This document shows, in pieces, positions 1-6,787 of a stretch of 16,998 nucleotides of DNA (within the stretch, counting starts at the first letter, position 1; every line of letters begins with the position of its first letter). This DNA is from an uncultured Clostridia bacterium (GTDB taxonomy: Bacteria; Bacillota; Clostridia; Christensenellales; Borkfalkiaceae). Made by a program: the position numbers and the translations under genes. The stretch covers positions 1-16,998 of the forward strand of contig CALVPW010000007.1 in NCBI GenBank assembly GCA_944354085.1, given 5' to 3'. Under the pieces are notes generated by a model. It did not search any database, was not told the origin of the DNA, and worked only from the letters and a program-made list of their open reading frames with translations.

Positions 1-560
1 TGAAAAACCCGCTTTCCGCGCATTGGTACGCCGTCGATTACGACGGCAACGTATACGTGGTCGCGGAGCACTACGCCGCGGGGCAGGACGTGGCGCACCA
101 CGCCGCCGCCATCCGCGCGACGAGCGAAAAACTCGGCTGGAAGCACGACGGCGCGGGCAGGGTCTCGGCGCTCATCGATTCGGCGGCGGGATGCCGCACG
201 CTCGCCGCCGCAAAGTCGGTCGCGGAACTCTTTTACGAGCAGGGCATCCTGACGGACACCCGCGTCGAAAAGGACGTGTTCTCGGGCATCGAGCGGGTGA
301 AATTGTATCTGCGCAGGGAGAACGGGCTGCCCGACCTGTACATCTTTTCGGGCTGCGTGAATATGATCCGCGAATTCAAAAGTTACTTTTGGGGGAGCGG
401 CGAGAGCCCCGTCAAGCGGGACGATCACGCGATGGACGAGCTCAGATACTTTTTGATGAGCCGCCCGCGCCCCGCCGAACGCAAGTTCTGCGAAGGGGAG
501 ATCGCCCGCGACAAGGCAAAGCGCATCCGCCGTTTAAGGATGGCGCGGCGGCGGAAATAG
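1..560 (+). CDS. terL: Phage terminase large subunit, C-terminal nuclease end (5' partial)
   Basis: The frame is open from the left edge (first whole codon at 3) and ends with TAG at 558-560, so only about 185 C-terminal residues are visible. They look like the RNase H-like nuclease domain of a large terminase, which cuts concatemeric phage DNA at packaging. The first acidic motif is in AVDYDGNVYVVAEHY near the left edge, the second in LIDSAAG, and the third in DDHAMDELRYFL near the end; this last motif is very typical of phage terminases. The ATPase domain must lie to the left of the window. The tail is basic (KAKRIRRLRMARRRK), as is common in DNA-handling termini. Portal, scaffold and capsid genes follow on the same strand, which supports the call. 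A start at 57 would be internal to the domain and is not the true start. Confidence 0.9.
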   Translation, partial: KNPLSAHWYAVDYDGNVYVVAEHYAAGQDVAHHAAAIRATSEKLGWKHDGAGRVSALIDSAAGCRTLAAAKSVAELFYEQGILTDTRVEKDVFSGIERVKLYLRRENGLPDLYIFSGCVNMIREFKSYFWGSGESPVKRDDHAMDELRYFLMSRPRPAERKFCEGEIARDKAKRIRRLRMARRRK

Positions 561-569
561 CAGCACCAT

Positions 570-589
570 GTCCGCGGTTTGACGCGGAC
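570..589. repeat. Hairpin, 7-bp stem, in terminase-downstream gap
   Basis: GTCCGCG (570-576), six-base loop, CGCGGAC (583-589). It lies just after the terminase stop. No T-run follows on either strand, so it is not a standard intrinsic terminator. It overlaps the word CATGTCCGC (567-575), which recurs at 618-626 (reverse) and 6745-6753. Confidence 0.6.
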
Positions 590-607
590 GATCAAAAAGA
601 AAGGGGG

Positions 608-626
608 CATGTCCGTGGCGGACATG
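608..626. repeat. Perfect palindrome CATGTCCG-TGG-CGGACATG
   Basis: An 8-bp perfect inverted repeat with a 3-base loop sits 7 bases before the start codon of the next gene. It could be an operator or an mRNA hairpin affecting translation of the 634-900 gene. The left arm also contains an ATG (609) preceded by a strong AAAGGGGG; that ATG opens an in-frame mini-ORF of seven codons ending with TAG at 630-632, two bases before the next start at 634. This arrangement could couple translation of the next gene, which otherwise has a poorly placed ribosome binding site. The coupling is inference. Confidence 0.55.
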
Positions 627-633
627 GGGTAGG

Positions 634-900
634 ATGCAGGATGAAAAGGTACGCGATGCCGTGCTCAAAGTCGCGCTCGGCTTCTCGGTGGAGGAGGTGA
701 CGGAGGAATACGGCGTGGAGGACGGCGAGCTCAGGCTCGTCAAGCGGAAGGAAACGCGCAAGGACGTCCCGCCCGATCTAAGGGCGGTCAAGCTGCTGAT
801 GGAAGAGAACGTGCACGCGTATTCCGACGAAGAACTCGTGGCGGAGCGTGAGCGCCTGCTCCGCGCACTCAAAACTTGCGGCGCAACGGAGGAGATATGA
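634..900 (+). CDS. Small conserved phage protein, packaging-module position (88 aa)
   Basis: This 88-residue acidic/basic protein sits between the terminase and portal genes. The visible pattern is an N-terminal AVLKVALGF segment, a EEVTEEYGVEDGELRLVKRK stretch, a VPPDLRAVKLLMEEN motif and a Glu/Arg-rich helical tail. The PPD-x-x-A-x-K-x-L type motif resembles the end of small-terminase-like or helix-turn-helix phage proteins I have seen in Firmicutes prophages, but no helix-turn-helix can be shown here, so no function is assigned. ATG 634 is the only usable start: the frame upstream runs to a stop at 580-582 with no ATG, GTG or TTG. The Shine-Dalgarno is weak and too close (GGGGTAGG abuts the ATG), so expression may depend on re-initiation after the mini-ORF at 609. 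Its TGA overlaps the portal start (ATGA). Confidence 0.7.
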   Translation: MQDEKVRDAVLKVALGFSVEEVTEEYGVEDGELRLVKRKETRKDVPPDLRAVKLLMEENVHAYSDEELVAERERLLRALKTCGATEEI

Positions 901-2768
901 CGGAACAAGAACGGCAGGAAAAGGCGCGGCGCGATCAGATCGTACGCGCCGTCACGGAAGATTTTCAGGCGCGGCGCGCCGCGCGCAGGACGCTCGAACG
1001 CGGCTGGCAGCTCAACATGAATTTTTTGAGCGGCGATCAGTACTGCGATCTGGACGGCGCGGGCGAACTCGTGGAGGAGGACGCGGCGTTCTATTGGCAG
1101 TCGCGCAAGGCGTTCAATCACATCGCACCCACGGTGGATACCCGCCTCGCGCGGCTCGCAAAGGTGCGTCCTTCCCTCGAAGTGCGCGCGTTTTCGGATG
1201 CGGACGACGATATCCGCACGGCGCGGCTTTGTTCGAATATTTTACGGTCGGTGAAGAACCGCGTCGATCTGGACGGCGTCGTCGCCCATGCCACGCAGTG
1301 GTCGGAGGCGTGCGGTACCGCATTTTATAAGATCGTATGGAATTTTCAGGACGGCAAGGTGATCGGCGCGGACGAGGCGGGGCACCCCGTGCGCGAAGGG
1401 GACGCCAACGTGGTGGCGCTCTCGCCCTTCGAGGTGTATCCCGATTCGCTCGCCGTCGAACGCATGGAGGATGTGCAGAGCCTCATCCACGCCAAAGCGG
1501 TGCCGACGGCGACCGTCCGTGAGCGCTTCGGTGTTGAGGTGGCGGGCAGCCGCATCGAGGAGTTCGCGCTCCTTCCTTATTCTTCCGCGAGCGGATGGAA
1601 ACGCACCGCGGACGGCGAAGACCATCCCGTGATGGAGGACGCCGTGGTTTTGATCGAACGCTATACCCGCCCGTGCGGTGTGTTCCCGCGCGGACGGTTG
1701 GAGATCGTGGCAGGCGACGTGCTTTTGTACGAGGGTGACCTCCCTTACGAAAACGGCGACCGCGGCGAGCGCACGCTGCCCTTTGTGCGGCAGACGTGCA
1801 TCCCGCTCCCGGGCGCATTTTTCGGGACTTGCGTGGTGGACCGGATGATCCCCTTGCAACGCGCGTACAACGCCGTCCGCAACCGCAAACACGAATTCCT
1901 CAACCGTCTGACGATGGGCGTCGTCGCGGTGGAAGACGGTTCGGTGGATGCCGAGGCGCTGGCGGAAGAGGGGCTGTATCCCGGGAAAGTGCTCGTCTAC
2001 CGTCAGGGCGCGGCAAAGCCCGAATTTCTTCCCTGCGGCACGCTCCCGCATGAGTTCGCGCAGGAAGAGGAGCGCATCGAGGAGGAGTTCGTGCTCGTTT
2101 CTGGCATGAGCGAGGTCTCGCGCAATTCGGCAAATCCCACCAACGTCACTTCGGCGGTGGGGCTGCAGCTGCTCATCGATCAGGATACCAACCGCATGCA
2201 CATGAGCGTGGAGAGCGTCGAACGCGCGGTGAGGGAGACGGGAAAACAGATCCTGCACCTTTACCGTCAGTTCGCGGGCGCCGGGCGCATCCTGCGCATG
2301 ACGGGCGTGGGCGGGGAAGCGGAGCTCGTCTCCTTTTCGGCGAGCGATATCTCGGCAGACGACGTGGAGTTCGTTTCGGGATACGAACGCACGGCAGCCG
2401 AGCGGCGGGAGGAGATCTTGAACCTCCTGTCGCTGGGGCTGCTGCAAAAGGAGGGAGGCGGGCTCTCGGACGAGACGCGCGCCCGCGTTTTGGACGCGCT
2501 CGGGTACGGCTCGTTCGAGAACGCGAAGGACGTTTCGCATCTGCACATCAAAAAGGCGGAGCGGGAAAACGTCCTTTTGGAGGAGGCGGAGGTGCAGGCG
2601 GCGGCGTACGACGATCACGCGCTGCACGTTGCCGAACACGTCCGCGCCCTGCTCTCGGGCAGGGAGAACGACGAGGCGGTGCGGGGGCGCATCGAGCGCC
2701 ATATCGCTTCCCACCGCCGTGCGGAGGCAGGCATGCCGTCCGCGGATGAAAAAGGAGAGGAGCAATGA
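897..2768 (+). CDS. Phage portal protein, P22-like family (623 aa)
   Basis: The product forms the dodecameric ring at the capsid vertex through which DNA enters and leaves. Recognisable family features are W-x-x-N-x-x-F-L-x-G-x-Q at residues 37-48, FNHIAPTVDTRLARLAKVRP at 73-92, an ACGTAFYKIVW segment at 138-148, SPFEVYPDSL at 176-185, and NPTNVTSAVGLQLLIDQDTN around 415-435. The C-terminal third is charged and helical, rich in Glu and Arg, as expected for the portal stem and barrel. Length is close to P22-type portals (about 700 aa). ATG 897 is preferred to the in-frame TTG at 876 because GGAGGAG lies at 888-894 and the ATG overlaps the preceding stop. It ends in ATGA with the scaffold gene, so these are translationally coupled. 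Long reverse-strand open frames opposite this gene are high-GC shadows. Confidence 0.95.
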   Translation: MTEQERQEKARRDQIVRAVTEDFQARRAARRTLERGWQLNMNFLSGDQYCDLDGAGELVEEDAAFYWQSRKAFNHIAPTVDTRLARLAKVRPSLEVRAFSDADDDIRTARLCSNILRSVKNRVDLDGVVAHATQWSEACGTAFYKIVWNFQDGKVIGADEAGHPVREGDANVVALSPFEVYPDSLAVERMEDVQSLIHAKAVPTATVRERFGVEVAGSRIEEFALLPYSSASGWKRTADGEDHPVMEDAVVLIERYTRPCGVFPRGRLEIVAGDVLLYEGDLPYENGDRGERTLPFVRQTCIPLPGAFFGTCVVDRMIPLQRAYNAVRNRKHEFLNRLTMGVVAVEDGSVDAEALAEEGLYPGKVLVYRQGAAKPEFLPCGTLPHEFAQEEERIEEEFVLVSGMSEVSRNSANPTNVTSAVGLQLLIDQDTNRMHMSVESVERAVRETGKQILHLYRQFAGAGRILRMTGVGGEAELVSFSASDISADDVEFVSGYERTAAERREEILNLLSLGLLQKEGGGLSDETRARVLDALGYGSFENAKDVSHLHIKKAERENVLLEEAEVQAAAYDDHALHVAEHVRALLSGRENDEAVRGRIERHIASHRRAEAGMPSADEKGEEQ

Positions 2769-3175
2769 CGGAAGAGGAGAACAAACACGAGGACCCCGCA
2801 TCGGGCGCGACCGATCTGGGAAAATTCAAAAACGTGGACGCCCTTGTACGCGCCTATCGGGAGCTGGAGGCGGAATTCACCCGTCGCAGTCAACGCCTGA
2901 AAGCGCTCGAGGGTACCCGCAGCGACGGGGATGCGCCTCACGCGCAGCCGTCGGAAGCGGCGCGGCAGCCCGACGGCGACGGGGCGCTCTATGCCGCGGC
3001 ATCACAAAACGAGGAGGTAAAACGGCGCATCGTCGGCGACTATCTCGCGTCGCTCGGCGGCGTCCCGCTCATGGCAGGCGGCGGCGCGCCCGTGCGTGCG
3101 CCCGCCCGTCAGATCGGGAGCATCGGCGAAGCGAGCCGCCTTGCGCTCGGATACCTCCGCGAACAAAAAAGCTAA
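2765..3175 (+). CDS. Phage capsid scaffolding protein (136 aa)
   Basis: This short acidic protein lies directly between portal and capsid, the usual place of a scaffold. Near the N-terminus it carries LGKFKNVDALVRAYRELEAE followed by FTRRSQRLKALE, a motif very common in small scaffolding proteins of Firmicutes phages and predicted to be a helix or coiled coil. The middle is low-complexity (Ala, Gly, Pro, Asp) and probably disordered. The C-terminus (IGEASRLALGYLREQKS) is basic and helical, as in scaffolds whose last helix binds the coat protein. The role, inferred from family and position, is to direct procapsid assembly and then leave. It starts inside the portal stop (ATGA) and has GGAGAGGAG just upstream. 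Confidence 0.85.
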   Translation: MTEEENKHEDPASGATDLGKFKNVDALVRAYRELEAEFTRRSQRLKALEGTRSDGDAPHAQPSEAARQPDGDGALYAAASQNEEVKRRIVGDYLASLGGVPLMAGGGAPVRAPARQIGSIGEASRLALGYLREQKS

Positions 3176-3193
3176 ACAAAAAGGAGAAAAAAT

Positions 3194-4345
3194 ATGGTAA
3201 CGACACAAAATGCGGACGGCGTTCTCAAAAGTTATTATCTCGACGCCGTGGCGCGCCAGCTCGATCTTTCGGCAAATCCGCTGCTTGCGGCGATCGAACG
3301 CACGAGTTCGGACGTGTGGGGGAAAGACGTCAAAAAGGCGGTCGTTTACGGCGTGCACGGCGGCATCGCCGCGGGCAGCGAGGACGGCCCGCTCCCGACG
3401 GCGACGGACGGCGGATACGCGCAGCTCACCGCCACCTTAAAGAACCTGTACGGCAAGATCGAGATCTCCGATAAGGCGCTGCGCGCTTCGCAGTCCAACG
3501 AAGGGGCGTTCGTCAACCTGTTGGAGACCGAGCTCACGGGGCTGGTGCGGAGCGCTTCCTTCAATCTCGGGAGGATGCTGTTCGGCGACGGTTCTGCAAA
3601 GCTCGCCACCGTCAGCAAGGCGGAGGACGGCGTATACACGGCGGACAGCGTGCGCAACCTCGCCGTCGGGCAGGGCATCGACGTCGTGAGTTCGACGGGC
3701 TCCACGCTCGCATACGGGCGCACGGTGACGAGCGTCGACCGCACGAACAAGACGTTCACCCTCTCGGGGACGGAGCTCACCATCGACGGCAGTTCCATCT
3801 ACGCGCAGAGTTCGCGCGGGCTGGAACTTACGGGGCTCGGCGCGATCTTCTCGACCACGGGCACGCTGTACGGGCTCGACCGCGCGACGAACGGCTGGCT
3901 CGTCCCGCATATCGTATCCACCGTCGGCACCCTCACGGAGAGCGCCATCCAAAAAGCGATCGACATGGTGGAGGCGAACAGCGGCGGGCACATCAACTTT
4001 ATCGTCTGTTCGTGGGGCGTGCGCCGCGCGCTCGTCAACCTTCTCTCGGAAAAGTGCGCGCTGCAGCCCATGGAGCTTGCGGGCGGCTTCAAGGCGCTCT
4101 CCTATAACGGCATCCCCGTCGTTGCAGACCGTTTCTGTCCCGAAGGCACGATGTACCTTTTGAACACCGACGATTTCCGTCTGCATCAGCTGTGCGACTG
4201 GCAGTGGCTGGAAGGGGACAACGGCAGGGTGCTCCGTCAGATCGATTCCAAGGCGTGCTATGCGGCGACGCTCGTTAAATACGCCGAGCTCATGTGCTAT
4301 CGTCCCTGCGGGCAGGCGATGCTCTCGGGCATCACCGAGGCGTAA
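3194..4345 (+). CDS. Phage major capsid protein (383 aa, HK97-type fold expected)
   Basis: The main shell protein follows a strong ribosome binding site (AAGGAG at 3180-3185) after an 18-base gap. The N-terminal part has helix-rich LLAAIERTSSDVWGKDVKKA and the repeated YGKIEISDKALRAS segment. Residues about 150-205 (AVGQGIDVVSSTGSTLAYGR onward) look like an inserted beta domain. The C-terminal third is highly characteristic: GGFKALSYNGIPVVADRFCP, then GTMYLLNTDDFRLHQLCDWQ, then ATLVKYAELMCYRPCGQAML. Size fits HK97-fold coat proteins without a cleaved delta domain. All seven cysteines lie in the last third, and none occurs before about residue 268. No protease gene is seen between portal and capsid, which fits a scaffold-directed, non-processed P22-type assembly. 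Confidence 0.95.
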   Translation: MVTTQNADGVLKSYYLDAVARQLDLSANPLLAAIERTSSDVWGKDVKKAVVYGVHGGIAAGSEDGPLPTATDGGYAQLTATLKNLYGKIEISDKALRASQSNEGAFVNLLETELTGLVRSASFNLGRMLFGDGSAKLATVSKAEDGVYTADSVRNLAVGQGIDVVSSTGSTLAYGRTVTSVDRTNKTFTLSGTELTIDGSSIYAQSSRGLELTGLGAIFSTTGTLYGLDRATNGWLVPHIVSTVGTLTESAIQKAIDMVEANSGGHINFIVCSWGVRRALVNLLSEKCALQPMELAGGFKALSYNGIPVVADRFCPEGTMYLLNTDDFRLHQLCDWQWLEGDNGRVLRQIDSKACYAATLVKYAELMCYRPCGQAMLSGITEA

Positions 4346-4347
4346 AT

Positions 4348-4908
4348 ATGCTCGTCAAAGAGGTGCTCGCGCACGCCGCGGGGCACGTCGGACGCGGTGA
4401 GCTTGCGGAGGAATTGGCTTCGCTCGCGTCGGGTGCGGAGCCTTCCGAGGAGGCGGGATCGCTGCTGCGGTGCTATCGGCTGGTGGAGAGCGAGGTCGCG
4501 CTCGCCTATTGTCCGCTCAGGACGGCGGAGCGCGTGACGCCCGTGGGCGGGAAGGTGCAGTATCTCAATTTTTCCCACCTTCCCGTCGACGTGCACGAGG
4601 TCAGAGAGGGGGAAAAGCGGCTGTCTTTTACGATGTACGCATCCTATCTGGAAGTGCCTGGCGCATCGGGCGCGGTCACCGTCGATTACGCGTACGCCCC
4701 CGAAGAGAGCGGCTTTTTTGACGACGTTCCCTTCCCCGCGCGCGTCTCGGGAGAGGCGCTCTCGCTGGGCGTATGCAGCGAATTCCTGCTCACCTGCGGG
4801 CGGTACGAGGAGGCGGCGGTATGGGAAGGGAAATTCCGTGCCGCGCTCAAAGGGGTGGGCGTATTCCGCAGGAAGCTGTGCGCCATCCGCTCGCGGAGGT
4901 GGGTATGA
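4348..4908 (+). CDS. Head-tail connector protein, gp4/adaptor-like (186 aa)
   Basis: The gene begins two bases after the capsid stop and overlaps the next gene by ATGA. The protein has an N-terminal helical part (residues 1-55, including RCYRLVESEVALAYCPLRT) and a beta-rich middle (GKVQYLNFSHLPVDVHEV, SFTMYASYLEVPGASGAVTV), then a helical C-terminus (LSLGVCSEFLLTCGRYEEAA, WEGKFRAALKGVG) ending in a basic tail. The mixture of a helical bundle plus a small beta domain and the position right after the coat gene match connector/adaptor proteins that bind below the portal, such as P22 gp4. The name rests mainly on gene order. An earlier in-frame codon at 4294 would overlap the capsid gene by 52 bases and is rejected. 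Confidence 0.62.
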   Translation: MLVKEVLAHAAGHVGRGELAEELASLASGAEPSEEAGSLLRCYRLVESEVALAYCPLRTAERVTPVGGKVQYLNFSHLPVDVHEVREGEKRLSFTMYASYLEVPGASGAVTVDYAYAPEESGFFDDVPFPARVSGEALSLGVCSEFLLTCGRYEEAAVWEGKFRAALKGVGVFRRKLCAIRSRRWV

Positions 4909-6185
4909 ACGCGCCCGCGGCAAAGCGGCAGGTCGTCCGCCTGAGCGCGCACGAACTCCGCGAGGGGGGACGGGTGCTCGCCTGTACGCTCTCGCACTTC
5001 CGCGAAGCGGAGGGCGCGCTCGTCTGCGCGGAGGGGGAAACGCACGTGTATACCGCGGTCACGGGCGCGGCGGAGCTCTTCGGCTGCGGCGGGCATCTCC
5101 TTTCGTACGTGCCGTCGCAGGGGAAGGTGTACTTCCTCGATACCGCAGGTTCCTGCGACGCGCCCGCGGGCGTGCACCGCCTGTGCTGGGCGCCTGCGGC
5201 GGACGGCGCGTATATCTACATGCTGGGCAGCATGCTCACAAAGGCGTTCTGCGTCACGGAAACGGAGAGCGTCTCGTGCGGGGGATTGGCGACGTGCGCC
5301 GTCGTTCCCTATCACGAGCGGCTGTTCGCGGTGGACGGGCGGACGGTGCGCTTCGGGAAGCGCCTCGATGTTTCGGGCGGGCAATGGTCGGGCAGTGCGG
5401 GGGAACAGGGACCCGCGTCCTTTGAGCTGCCGCCGCGGGGCGGGGACGTCGTCGACGCCTTCGTGCTCGGCGAGACCTTGTATTTTTTGCGGGAAGAGAC
5501 GGTCACGGCACTCACCGCTTATGCCGATCCGTACAATTTCCGTCTGCGGGAGATCGCGTTCACGAACGGGAAAGCCAAGGAAAACAGCACCGCGCTCTGC
5601 TGCGGGCAAGCCTACTTTTTTACGGAACGCGGGCTGTGCCGTTTTGACGGGACGCGCGTCACGCGGGCGGCGGGCGCGGCGGACGGGGAGATCGACCTCA
5701 CGGCGGGGGTGCGCGCGAGCGTATGCGGGAACGTCCTCTACTTCGCCGTGACCAAAAAGGACGGCACGGCGGCGCTCTACGCTTACGAGCCGCTCTTCGA
5801 ACGCGGGCGGTATCTGCTGTGCGGCGCGGGCACCCTTTCGCTGGGGGAGGGCGGGCACGTCATGCGGGACGGGCTCGTCTATGCGCTCGGCGGGAAGGCA
5901 GCGCCGCAGAACGGGCGGTGCACCCTCTCGTTCACCCTTTCGTTTGCCGACGCCTTTTGCGGAGAGACGCGCGCGGAGAGCATCTTCGTGGAGGGGGAAG
6001 GCGGCTTCCGCGTCACCGTCCGCGGGGCGGAGGACGAGGAGACGGCGGAGGGGGCGGCGAACGAGCGCATCGTGCTCGCCTCCGCCGTGCGCGGCAGCGT
6101 GTTCGGCGTGGAGATCTCCTCTTCGGACGCCGCCGTCCGCATCGGGGCGGTGAGCGTGTGCGTACGCAAGGAGGACAGGATATGA
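4905..6185 (+). CDS. Tail hub / DNA-stabilisation protein, P22 gp10-like beta-propeller (426 aa)
   Basis: The sequence is a series of short beta repeats such as HLLSYVPSQGKVYFLD, HRLCWAPAADGAYIYMLGS, YHERLFAVDGRTVRFGKRLD, VVDAFVLGETLYFLREETVT and SVCGNVLYFAVTKKDG. These look like blades of a propeller. Of the known tail-hub families this pattern fits podophage nozzle/hub proteins (P22 gp10, T7 gp12), which close the portal channel after packaging. The ADPYNFRLREIAF segment is also typical of such proteins. The protein contains sixteen cysteines, many for a virion protein. ATG 4905 overlaps the previous stop and has GGAGGTGGG just upstream; a longer reading from 4773 would overlap the connector gene and is rejected. 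It ends in ATGA with the next gene. Confidence 0.65.
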   Translation: MNAPAAKRQVVRLSAHELREGGRVLACTLSHFREAEGALVCAEGETHVYTAVTGAAELFGCGGHLLSYVPSQGKVYFLDTAGSCDAPAGVHRLCWAPAADGAYIYMLGSMLTKAFCVTETESVSCGGLATCAVVPYHERLFAVDGRTVRFGKRLDVSGGQWSGSAGEQGPASFELPPRGGDVVDAFVLGETLYFLREETVTALTAYADPYNFRLREIAFTNGKAKENSTALCCGQAYFFTERGLCRFDGTRVTRAAGAADGEIDLTAGVRASVCGNVLYFAVTKKDGTAALYAYEPLFERGRYLLCGAGTLSLGEGGHVMRDGLVYALGGKAAPQNGRCTLSFTLSFADAFCGETRAESIFVEGEGGFRVTVRGAEDEETAEGAANERIVLASAVRGSVFGVEISSSDAAVRIGAVSVCVRKEDRI

Positions 6186-6673
6186 CCATCGATATCGTCG
6201 ATCTCACCGATCCCGAATACAGCGATCTGAACGCCGTGCAGGTCGCCATGGTGCGCGAGGCGCAGGAAAAGAAGAACGAGATCCTTGCCGAGGCGCAGCG
6301 CGAAAAGGAGGAGTACCGCTCCATGCTCGTCGCCAACAACACGGCGCGCAACACCTTTTTCGCGCTCACTTCGGCGCGCGTCGACGCCGAGGCACAGGCT
6401 AAGATCGCCGCCGTCAAGGACGATCTGGATTTCCAGCTCGCCTATGAGGCGCTCGGTTCGGAGGGGAACGAGAGCGGACCCTATCGCTATCCCGAAAACC
6501 CCAATTACAATCTTACGCCCTCGCAGCGCTTCCTCGTCGTGCGCAACTACTATATGCAGTCCACCGACGACGCGGACGCGCGCCTCGCGGCGTTTACCGC
6601 CGATACGCTCGCGCGTGCGTATCTGGGCGAATTTTATACGACGCTTTACGACCTGTTGGCGATGTATACGTAA
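6182..6673 (+). CDS. Phage coiled-coil protein in tail-needle position (163 aa)
   Basis: This is the last gene of the module, starting within the stop of the hub gene (ATGA) with AAGGAGGACAGG just upstream. The N-terminus MTIDIVDLTDPEYSDLNAVQ is followed by a long charged helix (residues 20-90) with MVREAQEKKNEILAEAQREK, probably a coiled coil. The C-terminal 60 residues are aromatic-rich (YPENPNYNLTPSQRFLVVRN, LGEFYTTLYDLLAMYT). I do not recognise the family. In P22 the gene after gp10 encodes the trimeric tail needle gp26, which also has a helical core, so that role is possible but rests only on order and helix content. It could equally be an ejection or tail-fibre-attachment protein. A terminator follows 19 bases after the stop. 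Confidence 0.7.
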   Translation: MTIDIVDLTDPEYSDLNAVQVAMVREAQEKKNEILAEAQREKEEYRSMLVANNTARNTFFALTSARVDAEAQAKIAAVKDDLDFQLAYEALGSEGNESGPYRYPENPNYNLTPSQRFLVVRNYYMQSTDDADARLAAFTADTLARAYLGEFYTTLYDLLAMYT

Positions 6674-6691
6674 AATTATACGGGCAGAAAA

Positions 6692-6730
6692 AGGGCTCCG
6701 AGGATGTTCCTCGGAGCCCGTATTTTTTTG
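6692..6730. terminator. Strong intrinsic terminator closing the phage module, probably bidirectional
   Basis: A perfect 12-bp stem (6693-6704 with 6708-6719, TGT loop) is followed by GTA and seven T at 6723-6729 on the + strand. On the - strand the same stem is followed by TTTTT (6688-6692), so it can also end the leftward kinase transcript. It lies between two convergent transcription units. Confidence 0.93.
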
Positions 6731-6741
6731 TCGTTTGGAGC

Positions 6742-6771
6742 CACCATGTCCGCATTAAGTAAAAAATGCGG
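6742..6771. repeat. Imperfect hairpin containing CATGTCCGC between convergent units
   Basis: CCGCATT (6750-6756), eight-base A-rich loop, AATGCGG (6765-6771). Its left arm overlaps CACCATGTCCGC (6742-6753), a 12-base word identical to 564-575 beside the terminase end. No T-run follows, so it is not a second terminator. The function is unknown. Confidence 0.5.
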
Positions 6772-6787
6772 CAGCCATGTCTGCGTA

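Noticed and set aside
1242..2801. Reverse-strand open frame of about 519 codons opposite the portal gene
   Set aside because: Shadow of the portal gene: Arg/His-rich, no domain, and no ribosome site; the portal motifs on the + strand are unambiguous.
6674..6787. Phage attachment site at the right edge of the capsid module
   Set aside because: No tRNA or other usual target and no repeat partner in the window; the 12-base repeat with 564-575 lies inside the module on the other side, so it cannot be called an att site.
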